Of a stretch of 64,000 bases of DNA, positions 36,201-48,192 are shown one piece after another. The stretch comes from Cephalotus follicularis (taxonomy: Eukaryota; Streptophyta; Magnoliopsida; Oxalidales; Cephalotaceae), in the NCBI GenBank assembly GCA_001972305.1, contig BDDD01000275.1, positions 310,001 to 374,000 on the forward strand, given 5' to 3'. How positions within the stretch are numbered: position 1 is the first letter of the stretch; the number at the start of each line of letters is the position of its first letter. Under the pieces are notes generated by a model, which had not been told where the DNA came from, made no database searches, and saw only the letters and a list, made by a program, of their open reading frames with translations. Both the position numbers and the translations under genes were made by a program.

Positions 36201-39200
36201 ATTCAAGTGTTTGACTTAACGAAGGCATATATTACCTTCCTAAAATATAAGGACCTTGGCTACTGGAAGGCCAAATGACCTTCATATGTGCCAAGGGGGA
36301 AGTGTTTGAGCTACGGAAAGGTCAAACTGACCCTAAGTACCAAATATCAGGTTCTTGGCTTTTGGGAGGTCAAATGCCTCTCTTATGTGCCTTGGTAAAG
36401 TGTTTGACTTAAGAAATACTTAAATTGCCGTCCTAAGGGCCAAAAATTAGGCCATGGCTTCAAGAAGCTAAATGACCCTTTTATGTGCCAAAGGTGAAGT
36501 GTTTGACTGAATGAAGGCATAAATTAACTTTCTAGCCATAAAAAATGAGTCCTTAAGTCTCTAGCAGGCCAAATCAATTATATATGCCACGGTTTCAGTG
36601 TTTGACTTAACGAACGCACATATATCTTTCCTAAGTACAAAACATAAGGACCTTGTCTCCTGGAAGGCCAATTGACTATCATATTTGCCAAGGATGAAGT
36701 GTTTAAGTTAAGGAATGGTCAAATCGCCATCCGAAGAGCCAAACATGAGGCTGTTTGCTTCAGGGAGGCCAAATGTCCTTCTTATGTGCCTTGGTAAAGA
36801 GTTTGACTGAAGAAATGTTTAAATAGACTTCCTAAGTGCCAAAAATGAGGCCATGGCTTCTAGAAGGGTAAATGACATTCCTATTTGCCAAGGGTGAAGT
36901 GTTTGATTGAATGAATTCTTAAATTTACTTTCTAGACACCAAAGATGTGTCCTTTGGTCTCTAGCAAGCCAAATCACTTATATGTGCCACAGTTTAACTA
37001 TTTGATTTAACAAAGGCACATATTTCCTTCATAAGTGCAAAACATAACGACGTTGGATCCTAGAAGGCCAAATGATTTTCATATTTGCCAAGGATGAAGT
37101 GTTTAAGTTAAGGAATGGTCAAATCGCCATCCTAAGTGCCAAACATAAGGCTGTTAGCTTCTGGGAGGCCAAATGCCCTACTAATGTGCCTTGGTAAAGA
37201 GTTTGATTGAAGAAATGTTTAAATTGACTTCCTAAGTGCCAAAAATGAGGTCATGGCTTCCAGGAGGCTAAATGACGTTCGTATGTGCCAAGGGTGAAGT
37301 GTTTGACTAAATGAATTCTTAAATTGACTTTATAGACACCAAAGATGAGTCATTTGGTGTCTACCATGCGAAAACCCTTATATATCCCATATTTCAAGTG
37401 TTTGACTTAACGTAGACACATATTACCTTCCTAAGTGCAAAACATAAGGCCCTTGGCCCCTGGAAGGCCAAATGACGTTCATATGTGCCAAGGGTTGGGT
37501 TAAGGAATGGCCAAATTTCCATCGTAAGTGCCAAACATGAGGCTCTTCACTTTCAAGAGCCCAAATGCCATTCTTATGTGCCTTGGTAAAGAGTTTGACT
37601 TAATAATTGCTGAAATTGCCTTCCTAAGTGACAAAAATGAATGCATACCTTCCAGAAGGCTAATTAACCTTCTTATGTGCCAACGGTGAAGTGTTTGACT
37701 GAATGAAGGTAGAAATTGACTTTCTAGACACCGAACATGAGTCATTTGGCCTCTAGCAGGCCAAATCACGTATATGTGCCACGATTTAAGTGTTTGACTT
37801 AATGCAGTAACATATTACTTTCCTAAGTACAAAACATAAGGACCATGGCTCTTAGAAGACCAAATGTCCATCATATGTTCCAAGGTTGAAGTGGTTGAGT
37901 TATGAAATTGTCAAATTGCCATCCTATGTGCGAAACATGAGGCTCTTGGCTTTTAGGAGGCCAAATGCCCTTGGTATGTGCCTTGGTAAAGAGTTTGGCT
38001 GAATTAATACTTAAATTACCTTCTTAATTGCCAAGAATGAGGCCATTGCTACCAGAAGGCTAAATCACCTTCAAATGTATGAACGATGAAGTGTTTGACT
38101 GAATGAAAGCTTAAATTGACCTTATAGACACCAAAGTTGAATCATTTGGTCTCTAGCATGACAAAACACTTATATGTGCCATATTTCAAGTATTTGACGT
38201 AATGCAGACACATATTACCTTCCTGAGTGCAAAACATAAGGACATTGGCTCCTAGAAGGCCAAATGACCTTCATATGTGTCAAGGGTGAAGTGTTTGAGT
38301 TAAGAAATTTTCAAATTTCCATCCTAAGTGCCAAACATGATGCCATGGCTTTTGGAACGCCAAATTCCCTTCTTATATGCCTTGGTAAAGAGTTTGACTA
38401 AAAAAATGCTTAAATTGCCTTCCTTAAAGCAAAAAAACGAGGCCATGGCTTCCATAAGGCTAAATGACCTTCTTATGTGCCTAGGGTGAAGTGATTAACT
38501 GAATGAAGGCTTAAATTGAATTTCTAGACACCAAATATGACTCCTTTGGTCTCTATCAGGCCAAATCACTTATGTGTGCCATGGTTTAAGTGTTTGACTA
38601 AATGAAGGCACATATTTCCTTCCTAAGAGCAAAACATAAGGACCTTGGCTCCTCGAATGCCAACTGACATTCATATGTGACAAGGGTGAAGTGTTTGAGT
38701 TATGGAATGGTCAAATTGCTATCCTAACTGCCGAACATGAGGCCATTGGCTTCCCGGAGGAAAAATGACCTTCTTATATTCCTTGGTACAGAATTTGACT
38801 GAATAAATGCTTAAATTGCCTTCCTAAGCACCAAAATTGAGGTCATGGTTTCCAGAAGGCTACATGACCTTCTTATGAGTCAATGGTGAAGTGTTTGACT
38901 GAATGAATGCTTAAATTGACTTTCTATACACCAAACACGAGTCGTTTGGCCTCTAGTCGGTGAAATCACTTATATGTGCCACGGTTCAAGTGTTTGACTT
39001 AACGAAGGCATATAGTACCTTCCTAAAATATAAGGACCTTGGCTACTGGAAGGCCAAATGACCTTCATATGTGCCAAGGGGGAAGTGTTTAAGCTACGGA
39101 AAGGTCAAACTGCCACCCTAAGTGCCAAATATAAGGTTCTTGGCTTCTGGGAGGTCAAATGCCCCTCTTATGTGCCTTGGTAAAGTGTTTGACTTAAGAA

Positions 39201-41080
39201 ATTCTTAAATTGCCTTCCTAAGGGTAAAAAATTAGGCCATTGCTTCCAGAAGCTAAATGACCCTTTTATGTGCCAAGGATGAAGTGTTTGACTGAATGAA
39301 GGCATAAATTAACTTTCTAGCCACAAAAAATGAGTCCTTATGTCTCTCGCAGGCCAAATGAATTATATATGCCATGGTTTCAGTGTTTGACTTAACGAAG
39401 GCACATATTTCTTTCCTAAGTACAAAACATAAGGACCTTGGCTCCTAGAAGGCCAATTGACTTTCATATTTTCCAAGGATGAAGTGTTTAAGTTAAGGAA
39501 TGGTCAAATCGGCCTCCTAAGTGCCAAACATGAGATTGTTTGCTTCCGGGTGGCCAAATGCCCTTCTTATGTGCCTTGGTAAAGAGTTTGACTGAAGAAA
39601 TGTTTAAATAGACTTCCTAAGCGCCAAAAATGAGGCCATGGATTCTAGAAGGGTAAACGACATTCCTATTTTCCAAGGGTTAAGTGTATGATTGAATGAA
39701 TTCTTAAATTTACTTTCTAGATACCAAAGATGAGTCCTTTGGTCTCTAGCAAGCCAAATCACTTATATGTGCCACGGTTTAGCTGTTTGATTTAACAAAG
39801 GCCCATATTTCCTTCATAAGTGCAAAACATAAGGACGTTGGATCCTAGAAGGCCAAATGATTTTCATATTTGCCAAGGATGAAGTGTTTAAGTTAAGGAA
39901 TGGTCAAATTTCCATCCTAAGTGCCAAAAATGAGGTTGTTAGCTTCCGGGAGGCCAAATGCCCTACTTATGTGCCTTGGTAAAGAGTTTGATTGAAGAAA
40001 TGTTTAAATTGACTTCCTAAGTGCCAAAAATGAGGCCATGGCTTCCAGGAGGCTAAATGACGTTCCTATGTGCCAAGGGTGAAGTGTTTGACTGAATGAA
40101 TTCTTAAATTGACTTTATAGAGACCAAAGGTGAGTCATTTGGTGTCGATCATGCAAAAACACTTATATATCCAATATTTGAAGTGTTTGACTTAACGCAG
40201 ACACATATTACCTTCCTAAGTACAAAACATATGGACCTTGGCCCCTGGAAGGCCAAATGACGTTCATATGTGCCAAGGGTTGGGTTAAGGAATGGTCAAA
40301 TTTCCATCGTAAGTGCCAAACATGAGGCTCTTCACTTCCAGGAGCCCAAATGCCATTCTTATGCGCCTTGGTAAAGAGTTTGACTTAATAAATGCTTAAA
40401 TTGCCTTCCTAAGTGCCAAAAATGAATGCATATCTTCCAGAAGGCTAATTAACTTTCTTATGTGCCAAGGGTGAAGTGTTTGACGGAATGAAGGCAGAAA
40501 TTGACTTTCTAGACACCAAACATGAGTCCTTTGGCCTCTAGCAGGCCAAATCACTTATATGTGCCGCGATTTAAGTGTATGACTTAACGCAGTCACATAT
40601 TACTTTCCTAAGTACAAAACATAAGGACCATGGCTCTTGGAAGACCAAATGTCCATCATATGTTCCAAGGTTGAAGTGGTTGAGTTATGAAATTATCAAA
40701 TTGCCATCCTATGTGCAAAACATAAGGCTCTTGGATTTTAGGAGGCCAAATGCCCTTGTTATGTGCCTTGGTAAAGTTTTTGGCTGAATAAATACTTAAA
40801 TTACCTTCTTAATTTCCAAGAATGAGGCCATTGCTTCCAGAAGGCTAAATCACCTTCTAATGTGTGAACGGTGAAGTGTTTGACTGAATGAAAGCTTAAA
40901 TTGACCTTATAGACAACAAAGTTGAGTCATTTGGTCTCTAGCATGCCAAAACACTTATATGTGCCATATTTCAAGTATTTGACTTAACGCAGACACATAT
41001 TACCTTCCTGAGTGCAAAACATAAGGACATTGGCTCCTGGAAGGCCAAATGACCTTCATATGTGCCAAGGGTGAAGTGCT
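24273..41080 (+). repeat. Hierarchical satellite array, block 2, with ~2.4/2.8-kb super-repeat
   Basis: Same ~400-bp unit as block 1, about 42 copies. Here diagnostic variants recur at long range: TTCCAAGGTTGAAGTGGTTG at 30301, 32700, 35095, 37878 and 40663, giving steps of 2399, 2395, 2783 and 2785 bp. A TTCCTAAAATATAAGG junction lacking several bases occurs near 36238 and 39022, and an AGGGTTGGGTTAAGG variant near 37491 and 40276, again ~2785 bp apart. The array thus has a six-unit period that became about seven units. A small rearranged joint lies at 28930-28980. Confidence 0.93.
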
Positions 41081-41753
41081 TGTTCACGTAAAAAGAATAT
41101 GATGTTTTAAAATTTATAGCCGCAAGTGCACGGATCATGCAGTAACGGGTCGAACGCAGGGAAACGTAAACTAGTTGTAATTTATCCAACCTAAGCGAAG
41201 TATACCAATTTCAAGATAAACTATTAAAAACTACTCCTAATTATGCAAAATAAAATAAAATAAATAAACAAAGCAAGAAATTAAAACTTCGATAATTAAA
41301 AACATTGAATTTAAAACACTAAGAAATAAAGCATACAATGAATAAAAATAAAGAGAATATATAATAAAGAAACGGTTTTAGGGTATAGAAACTCACCATA
41401 GATTGTATTGAACAATTCCATTGAGTTGAATGATCATACCTTCATAAACAACGAGAGCTAGGTCTATACGGAGTGCGGCAGTGATGACAAGACGTATGAG
41501 TAGACATGCTAGGTCTATACGAACTACGGCAACGATAACAGCGGCAAGACGTATGAGTAGACATGCTAGGTCTATACGAAGTGTGTTCGTTGCGACAAAT
41601 CGTATGAGTAGACTCCGTTGAATTGAGCACCATTTATTCGCCAATTTTCAGCCTCACCGACAAGATGTTTGTGGATTTTAATCAGACAGACAAAGTGTGT
41701 GCGAAGGCAGAAATATTGAAGAACAAATCAAATATTCAAGGATTTTTATTGAT
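41081..41753 (-). repeat. Partial LTR of element D, long type
   Basis: Matches B's 5' LTR, including the ~110-bp AT-rich block (about 41222-41340) and the B-type spacer in the internal repeats (copies near 41457, 41508 and 41565). U3 and the TATA are absent; sequence jumps to element interior at 41753/41754. Confidence 0.8.
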
Positions 41754-41843
41754 AACTAAAGAAAAGAAAAATGCATGAGCACACAAATATAAGAAACAAT
41801 GCAATAAAATAAAGAACAAAGGGGTAGGGTTTACCGGATATGA

Positions 41844-42673
41844 TCATGGAGGCTCAAAATAACGAGGCTCATGAAAGTCCATGGCCTCTTCAATCAATGC
41901 AGCTTGAAAATCCAAAAATAATGGTGCTCGCTTCCTTTTCACGTCGAACGCATCTCCAATACCTGTCTTAACCAACTCAAACACACCACGTGAAGGCATA
42001 GGTTTAATAATATAAGCATCATCCCAGTGAGATTGCCACCAATAAAATCCACCATCAAGAGAACAATAATAGTATGAAACATTTTCAACAGTAGGACAAT
42101 CATCCCAATAGGATTTCCACCAATAAAAACAATGAAGAGAACAAAAATCGTGGGTAACCAACCAATCACACACATGGTCCATACGAATGCACATCCTCCA
42201 TCCTATTTGATCTTTAGCAAAGAAAAAGTTATTTACGAGGATGGTGTGAGGGTGGGATGGCGTGCTAAGTTTGTGAGTGAAATGGGACAGATTGTCCCAT
42301 TGAACTTCCAAAATCGAATCAACGTCCCCATCGTCCAACCAACTCAGAATATCCTTTTGTGTGGCCTCCAATTCCTCGAATTCTTGCAAACATTCCATCA
42401 AGTTGTTATCAAAATCTTCGTCAAAATACGTTTGGTCAGGCATGGCAATTTTATGAGTGTAATGGGATAGATGATCCCATTCACTATCTGATGTTGGTTC
42501 ATTGAGCTTACTTTCTAACCATGCTAACGCTTTCTCATTTTCTAGCCACATCAATCTATCCTTTTGTTTAACTTCCTCAATCTCGAATTCCCTCTTTAAA
42601 TTGCGATCAAAGTCGATATTAAAATACGAATCAATGGTATCAGGAATCGAGCGAATCACGTAGACATCATCAA
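41844..42673 (-). pseudogene. Non-autonomous tail ORF fragment (element D)
   Basis: Open for 271 codons from an internal Met at 42659; similarity to A's frame continues to 42673 where the element is cut. It starts just after the protease. It has the two WDHLSH..THK and WDNLSHFTHKL segments, GWRMCIR, and the Trp-rich units KSYWDDCPTVE and QSHWDDAYIIK, then a basic GIGDAFDVKRKRAP and a final EPP-stop. Unlike A it has no internal stop, and it has one unit fewer. That two copies keep the same frame at different sites suggests it was maintained while the family was active. Function unknown. Confidence 0.7.
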
Positions 42674-44798
42674 TTCTGAAGTGTTTGATTGAATAAAGGC
42701 TGAAATTGACTTTCTAGACACAAAACATGAATCCTTTGGCCTCTAGCAGGCCAAATCACTTATATGTTCCGCGGTTTAAGTGTTTGACTTAACGAAGACA
42801 TATAATTTGTTCATAAGTGGAAAACATAAGGACCGTGGCTCTTGGAAGGCCAACTGACTTTCATATGTGCCTAGGGTGAGGTATTTGAGTTAAGTAATGA
42901 TAAATTGCCATCCTAAGTGCCAAACATGAGGCTATTTCCTTTTGGGAGGCCAAATGCCCTTCTTATGTGCCTTGGAAAAGTGTTTGAACTAAGAAATGCT
43001 TAAATTGCTTTCCTAATTGCCAAAAATTAGCCCATGGTTTCTAGAAGGCTAAATGACGTTCTTATGTGCCAATGGTGAAGTGTTTGACTGAATGAAGGCT
43101 TAAATCAACTTTCTAGACACCAAAGTTGAGTCCTTCGGTCACTAGCTGACCAAATCACTTATATGTGCCACGGTTTAACTGTTTGACTTAAGGAAGTCAC
43201 ATATTTCCTTCCTAAGTGCAAAACATAAGAACCTTGACTCCTGGGAGGCCAATTGACTTTCATATTCTCCAAGGGTGAACTGTTTGAGTTCGGGAATGGT
43301 CAAATTGCCATCCTAAGTGCCAAAAATGAGGCTCTTGGCTTCCGGGAGGCCAAATTCCCTTCTTATGTGCATTGGTAAAGAGTTTGACTTAAGAAATGCT
43401 TAAATTGATTTCCTAATTATCAAAAATGAGACCATGGCTCCCAGGAGGCTAAATGACCTTCTTATGTGTCAATGGTGTAGTGTTTGACTGAATGAAGGCT
43501 TAAATTGTCTTTCTAGACAACAAAGATGATTCCGTTTGTCACTAGCAGGCCAAATCACTTATATGTGCACGGTTTAAGTGTTTGACTTAACGAAGGCACA
43601 TATTTCCTTCCTAAGTGCAAAACATAAGCACCTTGTCTACTAAAAGGCCGACTGACTTTCATATGTGCCAAGGGTGAAGTGTTTGCTTTAAGGAATGGTC
43701 AAATTGCCATCCTAAGTGCCAAACATGAGGCTCTTGGTTTCGAGAGGCCAAATGCCCTTCTTATGTGCCATGGTAAAGATTTTTACTTAAGAAATGCTTG
43801 AATTACGTTCTTAAGTGCCAAAAATGAGGCCATGGCTTCCATAAGGCTAAATGGCGTTCTTTTGTGACATAGGTGAAGTGTATGATTGAATAAGGGCTTA
43901 AATTGACTTTCTATACACCAAACATGAATCCTTGGCCTCTAGCAGGCTAAATCACTTATATCTGACACGGTCTAAGTGTTTGACATAACGAAGGCATATA
44001 TTTCCTTCCTAAGTGCAAAACATAAGGACATTGGCTCTTAGGAGGCCAACTGACTTTCATATTTGCCAAGGGTGAAGTGTTTGAGTTAAGGAATGGTCAA
44101 ATTTTCATCCTAAGTCCCAAACATGAGGCTCTTGGTTTCTGGGAGGCCAAATTCCTTTCTTATGTGACTTGGTAAAGGGTTTGACTTAAGAAATGCTTAA
44201 ATTGGCTTCTTAAGTGCCAAAAATACGTCCACGGCTTCCAGAAGGGTAAATGACCTTATTACCTGCCAGTGGTGAAGTATTTGATTGAATAAAGGCTTAC
44301 AATGACTTTTTAGACCCCAAACATGAAACCTTTGGCCTGGCAGGCCAAGTCACTTATGTGTGCCACGGTTTAAGTGTTTGACTTAACGAAGGCATATATT
44401 TCCGTCCTAAGTGCAAAACATAAGGATCTTGGCTCCTGGAAGGCCAACTGACATTCATATATGCCAAGGGTGAAGTGTTTGAGTTAAGGAATGGTCAAAT
44501 TACCATCCTAAGTGCCAAACATGAGGCTCTTGACTTTCAACAGGCCAAATGCCCTTTTAATGTGTCTTGGTAAAGAGTTTGACTTAAGAAATGCTTAAAT
44601 TGCCTTCCTAATTGCCGAAAATGAGGTATTCGCTTCCAAAATGCTAAATGACCTTCTTATGTGGCAATGGTGAAGTGTTTGACTGAATGAAGGCCTAAAT
44701 TGGCTTTCTAGACACCAAACATGAGTCTTTTGTCCTCTAGTAGTCCAAATCACTTATATGTGCCACAGTTTAAGTGTTTGACTTAACGCAAGCACATA
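42674..44798 (+). repeat. Hierarchical satellite array, block 3
   Basis: About five 400-bp units in the same orientation as blocks 1 and 2. No gene. Confidence 0.93.
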
Positions 44799-44803
44799 TT
44801 ACC

Positions 44804-46065
44804 TGATGCATTTGCATGTTCAAGTCCGAGTCCAACATGCTGGTCAAGCCCAATTTACCTCTAAATTACACATGATAGGCCAAATCCTTTTTGGGCCTAA
44901 GGGTAGCTTATTATTCTCTTTGTTTACACAATATTTAAGTACAAGTTCTCTTTGTTTCAAGGTTAGGCCGAATTCACTAGCTTTGGACTAAAGGGATTGT
45001 TGTTTTATGTCCAATGGGTGTTCCATGCTTAGTTGGGTCAAGCCCAATTGTGATCCACCACTCTAAATTTGGCTAAAACCCTAAACCCATTATATTAGGC
45101 TTGTTTTAATGATATTTTGACTAAATTAAAGGGGGAGGCGGAAATTTAGTGATACAAATTCTAGAAACCTGATTTTCTGAGAGTTTAGAACATTAATGGT
45201 GCATGGGAGCTTGCAACTTTGACCCTATTAATTTTGGATGTCTACATTCATTATATTTTGCTATGAAGAGTCTTTCTAATCACTTTGCATGGAGGAGTGT
45301 TTCAATACTTGGAATCCTATTCCAAGGAGCATGGAGGATTGTTCTAATGAGCCTAGAAGAGTGTTTCAAGACATTGAAGATTGATTCAAGGCATCGGAAT
45401 TAGTTTCAAGACATTGACTTCATTTTTTAAGGCTGGTCAAAGACTTTGGGCTTCTTCATGAGACTTTTAAGTTTTTCAATGTAATTTCATTTATGTTTAC
45501 AGATTTTATGATGTATTGAAGCAAGAAATCAGATTGTTTTGTTTTACTAAGATAGGGCTAAAATTATCACATGAAAAAGAAGACTTTTGGTGGTTTAGAA
45601 ATGTTCCATCCATTGAGACTTTATAAACCCCCTTGTAAACCTTTGAAAAAGTTAGATTCCTTTGAATAAAATCTGAATTGAGTGTTTACTCATTTTATTG
45701 TGTCATTTACTCCTTTATCCAAGAATTGATCAAGCTTGGTGGTGGTGATACCTTGTTCAAGTTGGTGGTGCGTCCTTTATGCTTGCATAGGCATTTTGAT
45801 CTTCTAATCTCATTCTATCTTTTACCTTCCTTCACCAAGCAGTAATTTTAACCTTGAAAGACCTTGTAACCCATGATCCAAAGTCACCATAATCCCTAAA
45901 CTCGTGGCCTATCAACATACACTACCCTAAACACCAAACCAGCCCCTAATCCTCCTTATATAGCTTCCAAAACGTATCCCCATTGTCCCTAAACTTAAAC
46001 CAACCTTAAATACTATCCCTAAAGTCAGTAGCTCACTTGAAAGGACCATACACACACCCACATCA
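44804..46065 (+). repeat. 5' LTR of element G, 1262 bp
   Basis: TGATGCATTT..CCACATCA. About 95% identical by eye to the 3' LTR over its first part, but clearly more divergent at about 45820-45990. A TATA-like TTTATAAA lies near 45620. Confidence 0.88.
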
Positions 46066-46067
46066 AA

Positions 46068-46079
46068 TGGTATCAGAGC
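46068..46079 (+). other. Primer-binding site, tRNA-iMet type (element G)
   Basis: TGGTATCAGAGC, 2 nt after the 5' LTR; matches the 3' end complement of plant initiator Met tRNA exactly. Confidence 0.9.
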
Positions 46080-46196
46080 AAGGAAGCTCTTTGTTCTATC
46101 AAGAGCTTGGAGATAAGCTATCATAGCTTAGATTTGGAAGTGAGCTCATTATTCAACTCGAAATAATCACATAATTCAATTCAAAAAAACATAACC

Positions 46197-46931
46197 ATGT
46201 CGTATCGTTCAGGTTCATCTTATCCATCATCCTACTGTGCAAGCTCCTATTGGGAAGATACCGTTACAATCATAAAAGGAGAGTGGAAAGCACTAAGTAA
46301 TCAATTGGATGAAGGTTTTCTATTTATTTGACAACAAATCCAAAACTTGACGGAGAACCAAATAAGAGGATCTAGAAATTTTGTGGAGAAATGTTTCAAG
46401 TGTCAAGGTTATAGACACTCACTATATGAATGTCCTGACAAAAAGTTAATTACTTATGAAGCCATTGAAGAGATAAAGGTTTCCTCTATAGAAGGCTCTC
46501 TTGAAGCCCCTCTAGATGAAGTTCTTGTGGAAGATAGTTCTCGCGATGAAGATATCCTTATTGCTGATCCTATAGAAGGAGAGCTCTTAGAGTTGCCTCC
46601 AATTTTGGCTATTGATGATAAAGATCTTGATGATCAAGATGAAAGTCTTGATGATCAATAAGAAGAGACTCATGAGATGTTTAATGAACCCGTTAAAAGG
46701 ACTGATGAAAGCATGCTTGAAATTTCATCAAACTCGATGAATTTCTTGTGCACACAACCACAACTTGTTGAGTTTGTTATACAAGCAAAGTTCAATAAAT
46801 CACATGGAGATGACTTTTTGTTAAAGGTGTTGCTGATTGGATTCAAAACTTCAAAGTTGTCTTTCATGATAAGCACAAAGTTGGTGTTCCCAAATAATGA
46901 AGGTTTACTACTTCAAATTTACAATATTTGA
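46197..46931 (+). pseudogene. gag: Gag-like ORF with zinc knuckle (element G)
   Basis: One frame of 245 codons from ATG 46197 to a TGA at 46929-46931, fills most of the interior. It is interrupted by TGA at 46329-46331 and TAA at 46659-46661. The Ser/Tyr-rich start is followed by a CCHC knuckle, CFKCQGYRHSLYEC, of the type found in Ty3/gypsy nucleocapsid, then an acidic D/E-rich stretch. The capsid core normally upstream of the knuckle is missing, so the product is a much reduced Gag. The last ~85 residues have no recognisable domain. The TGA could derive from CGA. Confidence 0.7.
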
Positions 46932-46949
46932 GGTCGAGTTTTCTCGAAC

Positions 46950-46957
46950 AAGGGGAG
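46950..46957 (+). other. Polypurine tract (element G)
   Basis: AAGGGGAG two bases before the 3' LTR; the expected plus-strand primer position. Confidence 0.75.
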
Positions 46958-46959
46958 TT

Positions 46960-48187
46960 TGATGCATTTACAAGTTCAAGTCCTAGTCCAACATGCTGGT
47001 CAAGCCCAATTTACCTCTAAATTACACATGATAGGCCAAATCCTTTTTGGGCCTATGGGTAGCTTCTTATTCTCCTTGTTTACACACTATTTAAGTACAA
47101 GTTCTCTTTGTTTCAAGGTTAGGCCGAATTCACTAGCTTTGGACTCAAGGGATTGTGTTTTATGTCCAATGGGTGTTCCATGCTTACTTGGGTAAAGCCC
47201 AATTGTGATCCACCACTATAAATTCGGCCAAAACCCTAAACCCATTATATTAGCCTTGTTTTAATGCTATTTTGACTAAATTAAAGGGGGAGGCCGAAAT
47301 TTAGTGATACACATTCTAGAAACCTGATTTTTTTGAGAGTTTAGAACATTAATGGTGCATGGGAGCTTGCAACTTTGACCGTATTACTGTTGGATGTCTA
47401 CATTCATTATATTTGGCTATAAAGAGTCTTTCTTAATCACTTTGCATGGAGGAGTGTTTCAAGACTTGGAATCTTGTTCCAAGGTGCATGGAGGATTGTT
47501 CCAATGAGCCTAGAAGAGTGTTTCAAGACATTGAAGATTGATTCAAGGCATGGGAATTAGTTTCAAGACATTGACTTCATTTTTCAAGGCTGGTCAAAAC
47601 CTTTGGGCTTGTTCATGAGACTTTTAAGTTTTTCAATGTAATTTCATTTATGTTTAAACATTTTATGATGTATTGAAGTAAGAAATCAGATTGTTTAGTT
47701 TGACTAAGATAGGGCTGAAATTATCACATGAAAAAGAAGACTTTCTGTAGTTTAGAATGTTCCATCCATTGGGCCTATATAAACCCCCTTGTAAACCTTT
47801 GAACAAGTTAGATTCCTTTGAACAAAAGCTGAATTGAGTGTTTACTCATTTTATTGTGTCCTTTACTCCCTTATCCAGGAATTGATCAAGCTTGGTGGTG
47901 GTGATACAATATTCAAGTTGGTGGTGCGTCCTTTATGCTTGGATAGGTATTTTGATCTTCTAATCTTATTCTTGCTCTACATTTCTTCACTAAAACAACA
48001 AATTAAACCCTCAAAGAACCTAAAGCCGAATCTTTGTTCCTTCCACTTATTAAAGACCCTTTTTAAACCCAAATCAGTCCTAAACACCTCCCAAATCGAA
48101 CCCCCACTATCCCTAAACTTGAACCAACCTTAAACACTATCCCTAAAGTCAATAGCTCACCTAAAAGGCCCATACACACTCGCATCA
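46960..48187 (+). repeat. 3' LTR of element G, 1228 bp
   Basis: TGATGCATTT..CGCATCA. A clean TATATAA box lies at 47776-47782. A region near 47960-48110 differs strongly from the matching part of the 5' LTR. Confidence 0.88.
47776..47782 (+). promoter_or_regulatory. LTR TATA box (element G)
   Basis: TATATAA in GGGCCTATATAAACCCCC; the 5' LTR copy is changed to CTTTATAAACCCCC. Confidence 0.55.
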
Positions 48188-48192
48188 TTACC

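Larger units (their letters stand above)
41081..42673 (-). mobile_element. Element D: 3' fragment of the non-autonomous Athila-like family
   Basis: Minus-strand order is internal 3' end (42673-41754) then partial LTR (41753-41081). The LTR's terminal TGTTCAC abuts satellite at 41081. The other side stops inside the coding region at ~42673 and passes straight into satellite, so the 5' part of the element is missing and no target duplication can be shown. Confidence 0.85.
44804..48187 (+). mobile_element. Element G: short gag-only LTR retrotransposon
   Basis: Two LTRs (44804-46065 and 46960-48187), both TGATGC..CATCA, flanked by a perfect TTACC duplication (44799-44803 and 48188-48192). The interior is only 894 bp: tRNA-iMet primer site, one gag-like ORF and a polypurine tract. 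No protease, RT or integrase is present, so it needed enzymes in trans. The structure fits the TR-GAG class of plant non-autonomous elements. Removal restores the satellite monomer. Confidence 0.9.
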
